Assembly: GCA_937876435.1 (NCBI GenBank)
Contig: CALEIL010000460.1
Location: 1-11,555, forward strand
Origin: an uncultured Bacteroidota bacterium
GTDB taxonomy: Bacteria > Bacteroidota > Bacteroidia > Chitinophagales > Saprospiraceae
DNA: 11,555 bases
Direction of reading: 5' to 3'
The notes under the pieces were generated by a model. The model worked only from the letters and a program-made list of their open reading frames with translations, ran no database searches and had not been told where the DNA came from. Within the stretch, counting starts at the first letter, position 1; every line of letters starts with the position of its first letter. The position numbers were made by a program, and so were the translations under genes. This document shows, in pieces, positions 7,059-11,555 of the stretch.

Positions 7059-10000
7059 CTATTTACGGTTTTCACTGGGGCTTTCGCCGAAGGTTTTTTT
7101 GAAAACCTGGGAGAAATAAACGGGCGATTTGAAACCTACCCGATAGGCCACTTCTGAAACGTTGAGGTCCCCGGAAGCGAGGAGTTCTTTGGCCTTGTGC
7201 AGGCGAATCAAGCGGATGTATATGGTGGTAGAGTGCCCCGTGAGTGCTTTGATTTTGCGATGAACCTGCGAGCGACTCAGGCAAAGAATACCGGCCAGTC
7301 GATCCACAGAGAAATCTTCTTCTTCCAGATGATCAAGGATGACGTCTTCCACTTTTTGTAAAAAACTCTCAGATGGACTATGAACGGATATATCTCTGAG
7401 TTTACTGCCCAACAAGGGATGGTCATATTTTTGCTGAAGTTTCCGGCGGAGTTCCAGCAATTTTTCCAGCCGGATCATCAACTCTGCTTTTTCAAAAGGT
7501 TTTGCCAGGTAAGCGTCAGCACCCCTGGAAAGCCCGGTCAACCGGTTCTCGATGGTCACTTTGGCCGTCAACATAATAATGGGGATATGATCGGTCCGCT
7601 CATCGGTTTTGAGTCTGGCACAAACCTCAAAGCCATCCATTCCGGGCATCATTACATCGCAAATAATAATATCCGGTATATTTTTATACGCCATTTCCAA
7701 ACCTGATTCACCGTTGAGGGCATGCAGACATTCATACTGATCCTTCAAGGTCATTCTTAGGTATTGGGCTACATCCCCATTATCTTCAATGATAAGAACC
7801 ATTGGTCTGTCCTCTGTCTGATGATTTTCATTTTCAACCAGGTTCGGGACTGGCATTCCAGGAAGAGCGGTTTTTACCATATCCTGGGGATCGGATACAA
7901 TGGGTGCTTGATGCGTAATGGGAATGCGTACCGTGAACGCGCTACCCGTACCCGGCTCGCTTTTCACGGATATCGTTCCATGCATCAATTCCACCAACTC
8001 TTTGGTCAGGGCAAGACCAATCCCTGTACCTTCCGATTGCCGGGTGGGAGAATGATCTGCCTGGTAGAAACGATCAAAGACATGGGGGATTTCTTCTTGT
8101 CGCATCCCAATGCCGTTGTCTTTTATGTTCAAGGAGAAATATTGACGGCCCTCAAGGGGTAATTGATCGAGGTGGACCCTTATTTTGCCTTTTTCTGGTG
8201 TGAATTTAATAGCGTTGGACAACAGATTTGAAACGATCACGGATAGTTTGGCAGCGTCAAAGTCCATGGTCAAATGTTCAGTTTCTGTAATCAGCCTAAG
8301 GTCTATCATTTTTTCCAGGGCCAGGGATTGAAAACCTTCGCTGAGGTATTTGATCAAAGGAACCACATCTCCCTGGAGTAGATCCAGGTTCATGTGGCCG
8401 CTTTCAAGTTTGGATAAGTCAAGCATTTCATTGACCAGTTGCAAGAGTCCGTTGCTGTTGCGTTGGATCATTTCCAGGGGTTGTTCTGCGTCCTTCCATT
8501 GCTGATCAATGGACTGGGACCGGAGGATATCGGTCATACCGAGAATCACGGTCAGGGGAGTGCGAAATTCATGGGTGATATTGGTGTACAGGCTATTTTT
8601 CAACTGGTCGATTTCTGAGAGCCTTTTGTTTTCGGCCACGGCGAGCTTGCGCGAGAGTTGAAATCGGTAAAACCAGTTTCCTATCCCCAGGAGAAGTATC
8701 AAAAAAAGCGCATAAGCCCACCATCTGTTCCACCAGGGCGGGGATATATAAAATGGTAGAGAGGCTCCTGCTTTATTCCAAAGGCCGTCGCTACTACTGG
8801 CGATCACCTGAAAATTGTATGCTCCGGGGTCGAGGTTGGTATATCGGGCGGTTCGCTGATGGCCGGCGTCTATCCAATCTTCATCATAGGGATGCAAGCG
8901 GTATTTGTAGGCATTTCTGGAAGGATCAGTAAAATGGAGCCCAACATATTCAAAGGTTAAATCATTTTGTTGATAAGTGAACGTTTCTGCTGCGAAGGGA
9001 TCCTTTTTGTAGGGCTCAAGGTCAAATGTTTTTCCGGCTACCAGCAAGCCAGATAACACTACGTCCGGAGGGTATGGATTCCCTTTTATCTGATCCGGAT
9101 AGAAGGAGATCAATCCACCATTCCCTCCAAAAAAGAGCTGTCCGTCCAAACTTTTGAAAGCGCTGGTGTGATTGAAAGTCGTGAATGAAAGGCCATCGGA
9201 ATCATCATACGTGGTAAAATGTCTGCTTGCCGGATCAAACCGGACGATTCCGTTGCCGGTAGATAGCCAGTACATATCGTTTTCATCGGCAAGAATGCCG
9301 TATATGCTGTTGCTGGATAGTCCCTCATCGGTTGTAAACTGCTCCAGTGAACCGGTCATGGAATTGTAACGCAGCAATCCATTGCTGGTGGTGCCTATCC
9401 AAAATACACCGGTGCCTTCCTCAAGGATGCTTGTGGCACCATATGCTTCAAGGTGAGGAATGAACTGGTCATTTTTTGCATCGTATTGGAACAAACCTCC
9501 CTGGAAAACACCCAACCAAATGGTCCCGTTGGAGTCTTCGTGGATATCGAAAACGCTGTTGTAGAATGATTGTTGGTTGCTGTTGGAAAAACTATATCTC
9601 TTGACTGATTTTTTATCCTTACTCAGACGGATAATCCCATTGCTCCAGGTTCCCAGCCACAACCTGCCTTCCCGATCTTCGTGGATGCGAATGATCGGGT
9701 ATGAGATGGTGGTATACATGTTATTTTCCAGAATTTTGTAGGCATGAAATTGGCCGGTTTGGCGATTTAGGGTATCTAGCCCAGTCTCGGTACCTATCCA
9801 AAATGTCCTTTTGCGATCCTGGTAGGTGGTCCATACAATATCGCTGCTGATGCTGGTCTTATTATGAGTGTCATGACGCATTACCTGAAACCGACCCGTC
9901 TCCGAATTCAGGGAGTTGAGCCCACCGCCACGAGTTCCCAGCCAGATTCTTCCGGGCGTATCCGGAGCTTCATACACGCCCATGACATAGTTAAGGGACA

Positions 10001-11198
10001 AACTAGCTGTATCCTCCGGGTTATTTGTAAATACGTTAAACTTGTGCAACGAGGGATCCATTTTATGAAGACCACCCGGTAGATTTCCAATCCATATACG
10101 GCCTTGTCGGTCTTGGAGAAAAGACCAAACCTGATTGGAGCCGATACTTTCGTCATTGTCCGGGTGATGTCTGTAGGCTGTTAGCTTTTTTGTCACGGGA
10201 TCAAAATGATGGATGCCTCCATTATACGTCCCCACCCAAAATTCACCGTCGGGGCTTTGATGGATAAACCGGACATGCGGGCAAGAGGACCATAAACCCA
10301 TTTTCCCCTGAGGGGCATGCAAACGATTTGGCTGGTCAGGATCGGACATCATACGGACAAATTCATCCTTTTGGGAGTTGTAATACTGCAGGCCACTCTG
10401 GCACGTTCCTACCCACACTTTTCCCACCTGATCTTCCAACAGCGCACTCACGCGATTGTCGATCAGGCTGTTGGGATTTGCGGGATCATGAACCCAACGT
10501 GTAGTTTTACCCGAGTTGATATCAAGACGGACGAGCCCGCCACCGGTCTTATTGGCATCAAACGTCTCCCCCGTACCTATCCAGAGTTGATTTTTTCGGT
10601 CCACCATCAATACCCGAACTTCGTCCTTCAAAAGGTTATCCGGATTATTGGGATCATCTAAGGTCCTGGTAAAACGATCGCTTTCCCGTTCATATCGGAA
10701 CAACCCACCATTTTGAGTACCGATCCAAAGGTTTTTGTCCTGATCTTCCACGAAGGCATTAATTTGTCCTGCTTGTTGATTCGCGGGAGCCGTCGAGTGA
10801 GCGGAGTATCTGAAAAAGCAGTCACAGACCGGATTGTATCGGTCGAGCCCGGATTTGGAGCCTATCCATACATCTCCTTTGAAATCTACGAAAAGTTTTT
10901 CGACTCGATTTTGTGACAAAGAAGTGGAATCTTCAGGGATATTGCTGTACGTCAGGAATGTATATCCATCGTATCGCACCAGTCCATCTTCTGTGGCTAG
11001 CCAGATGTATCCCTCGTGGTCTTGCGCAATATCCAGGATTGAATTACTGGGGAGTCCATCTTCCGTTGAAAATTTTTCAAAGACGTTTGAGTTGGTTTGG
11101 GCATTTAAAAAATACGCAGTACAGAGTAAAAGCACTAAGTTACAACAAACACGTGTTGGTTGACAACAGTGAGAAAGATGGATACAATATTTTAGCAT
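7059..11198 (-). CDS. Hybrid two-component system protein (propeller sensor, histidine kinase, receiver, AraC output)
   Basis: A single 1379-residue protein carries a whole signalling chain. A signal sequence (cut near LNA-Q, residue 34) is followed by about 670 residues of two-component propeller repeats (recurring WIGT..GGL motifs, 45-700), a periplasmic sensor of two beta-propellers in known relatives. Next are a Y_Y_Y domain (about 745-820), a transmembrane helix (about 827-845), HisKA with THEFRTPL (phospho-His876), HATPase with N-box NLLSNAIKF, DNGIGM and GTGIGLAL, a receiver (about 1133-1250) with Asp1181 (ICDVMMPGMDG) and Lys1233, and a C-terminal AraC-type DNA-binding domain with two helix-turn-helices (about 1277-1379). 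All key kinase and receiver residues are present, so it should be active. I chose the ATG at 11198; a GTG at 11207 would add three residues. The leader is unusually Cys-rich (six Cys in the first 26 residues). Relatives usually control glycan-utilisation loci, but here the downstream genes are a cupin and a quinohemoprotein dehydrogenase. Confidence 0.95.
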   Translation of the reverse strand: MLKYCIHLSHCCQPTRVCCNLVLLLCTAYFLNAQTNSNVFEKFSTEDGLPSNSILDIAQDHEGYIWLATEDGLVRYDGYTFLTYSNIPEDSTSLSQNRVEKLFVDFKGDVWIGSKSGLDRYNPVCDCFFRYSAHSTAPANQQAGQINAFVEDQDKNLWIGTQNGGLFRYERESDRFTRTLDDPNNPDNLLKDEVRVLMVDRKNQLWIGTGETFDANKTGGGLVRLDINSGKTTRWVHDPANPNSLIDNRVSALLEDQVGKVWVGTCQSGLQYYNSQKDEFVRMMSDPDQPNRLHAPQGKMGLWSSCPHVRFIHQSPDGEFWVGTYNGGIHHFDPVTKKLTAYRHHPDNDESIGSNQVWSFLQDRQGRIWIGNLPGGLHKMDPSLHKFNVFTNNPEDTASLSLNYVMGVYEAPDTPGRIWLGTRGGGLNSLNSETGRFQVMRHDTHNKTSISSDIVWTTYQDRKRTFWIGTETGLDTLNRQTGQFHAYKILENNMYTTISYPIIRIHEDREGRLWLGTWSNGIIRLSKDKKSVKRYSFSNSNQQSFYNSVFDIHEDSNGTIWLGVFQGGLFQYDAKNDQFIPHLEAYGATSILEEGTGVFWIGTTSNGLLRYNSMTGSLEQFTTDEGLSSNSIYGILADENDMYWLSTGNGIVRFDPASRHFTTYDDSDGLSFTTFNHTSAFKSLDGQLFFGGNGGLISFYPDQIKGNPYPPDVVLSGLLVAGKTFDLEPYKKDPFAAETFTYQQNDLTFEYVGLHFTDPSRNAYKYRLHPYDEDWIDAGHQRTARYTNLDPGAYNFQVIASSSDGLWNKAGASLPFYISPPWWNRWWAYALFLILLLGIGNWFYRFQLSRKLAVAENKRLSEIDQLKNSLYTNITHEFRTPLTVILGMTDILRSQSIDQQWKDAEQPLEMIQRNSNGLLQLVNEMLDLSKLESGHMNLDLLQGDVVPLIKYLSEGFQSLALEKMIDLRLITETEHLTMDFDAAKLSVIVSNLLSNAIKFTPEKGKIRVHLDQLPLEGRQYFSLNIKDNGIGMRQEEIPHVFDRFYQADHSPTRQSEGTGIGLALTKELVELMHGTISVKSEPGTGSAFTVRIPITHQAPIVSDPQDMVKTALPGMPVPNLVENENHQTEDRPMVLIIEDNGDVAQYLRMTLKDQYECLHALNGESGLEMAYKNIPDIIICDVMMPGMDGFEVCARLKTDERTDHIPIIMLTAKVTIENRLTGLSRGADAYLAKPFEKAELMIRLEKLLELRRKLQQKYDHPLLGSKLRDISVHSPSESFLQKVEDVILDHLEEEDFSVDRLAGILCLSRSQVHRKIKALTGHSTTIYIRLIRLHKAKELLASGDLNVSEVAYRVGFKSPVYFSQVFKKTFGESPSENRK

Positions 11199-11376
11199 TT
11201 GGTGCACTTATCTTCTGCGTATGATATAGAAGCATTCTGATACATCTAAGGGGCATGGGAATACCCTGATATTAATAGCAAGTCTACAAAATAATAAATT
11301 TAACCGACAATTAACGATTTGTTTAGGGGGTGTAGATGGTTTAGGGATTTTGATTGGCTTGGTGGGTTGGGTGTAA

Positions 11377-11450
11377 GGGATTCGACGTTTAAGTACATTT
11401 TTTTAAAAAATTCAAAAAATTAACATATTCCTTTAGGGGATACGACGTTT
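11377..11450. repeat. Two GGGATWCGACGTTT boxes 60 bp apart
   Basis: GGGATTCGACGTTT at 11377-11390 and GGGATACGACGTTT at 11437-11450, 13 of 14 bases identical, with starts exactly 60 bp apart. An A/T-rich segment separates them. They lie about 180-250 bp upstream of the hybrid regulator start. They could be operator half-sites for that gene, for an unseen gene to the right, or part of a dispersed repeat family. The sequence alone does not decide. Confidence 0.5.
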
Positions 11451-11535
11451 TGAGGTGCCATTATTATCCAGGAAAGCCCTGTTGTGTCCTAATTTCCGTT
11501 GGATTTAAATTGGTGCACTAGTACTCTGTCAGGAT

Positions 11536-11553
11536 AAAGATTTAAGAATCTTT
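11536..11553. repeat. 7-bp perfect hairpin at the window edge
   Basis: AAAGATT (11536-11542), loop TAAG, AATCTTT (11547-11553). Just before it, CTAG (11518-11521) precedes a stretch beginning TACTCTGTCAGG. This loosely recalls the subterminal sequence of some insertion sequences, but no transposase is in view. A/T-rich hairpins of this size are common by chance. Confidence 0.3.
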
Positions 11554-11555
11554 CG

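Larger units (their letters stand above)
11208..11555. other. 348-bp non-coding right margin, upstream region of the hybrid regulator
   Basis: No credible coding frame. It holds the leader and promoter zone of the regulator, although no strong consensus promoter could be picked on the minus strand. Four plus-strand boxes of the form TTTAGGG or GTAAGGG occur at 11322, 11340, 11373 and 11432. The last two belong to longer repeats listed separately, and an A/T tract (about 11398-11425) lies between them. The far right end shows a perfect hairpin. Confidence 0.5.

Noticed and set aside
7059..11198. Considered whether the propeller repeats make a DNA-level tandem repeat.
   Set aside because: The repeats are visible only at the protein level as diverged blades; no recent nucleotide duplication is apparent.

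Overview
This window most likely comes from a member of the Bacteroidota, plausibly a Saprospiria-like or related aquatic lineage; the exact taxon is inference. The pointers are a giant one-protein hybrid two-component regulator (propeller sensor, histidine kinase, receiver and AraC-type output), a FecI-like ECF sigma factor of the type expanded in Bacteroidota, start codons without clear Shine-Dalgarno sequences, and a promoter that matches the phylum's TTTG-N19-TAnnTTTG consensus exactly. There are no rRNA, tRNA or CRISPR features. The one hint of mobile DNA is a weak signal at the extreme right edge.

Left part (1-3160): the 3' end of a ClpB-type disaggregase gene. It is followed by a secreted DUF4412-like protein of unknown function with its own strong promoter. 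Convergent to that, with overlapping stop codons, is a GT1/GT28-type glycosyltransferase. A coding-like mini-ORF ends inside the glycosyltransferase start codon (ATGA overlap).

Middle (3160-4185): an ECF sigma factor with a GTG start and no FecR-type anti-sigma gene or SusC/SusD pair beside it. A 450-bp gap without a convincing gene follows; it contains an 11-bp perfect inverted repeat.

Right part (4186-11198): three genes in series on the minus strand. In transcription order they are the hybrid two-component regulator, a small exported cupin, and a lipoprotein PQQ-dependent quinohemoprotein alcohol dehydrogenase with a fused C-terminal cytochrome c domain. Between the regulator and the cupin lies a cluster of CATTGTTG sites: one inverted copy and two direct copies exactly 21 bp apart. 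It sits just upstream of a candidate promoter and looks like the operator of the AraC-type output domain. The simplest reading is a self-contained sensing and oxidation module. The regulator would detect a periplasmic compound and switch on cupin plus dehydrogenase, which would oxidise an alcohol and pass electrons through the fused heme to the respiratory chain.

The right margin (11208-11555) has no gene. It carries a second repeat family, two GGGATWCGACGTTT boxes exactly 60 bp apart, upstream of the regulator, and a perfect 7-bp hairpin at the very edge.
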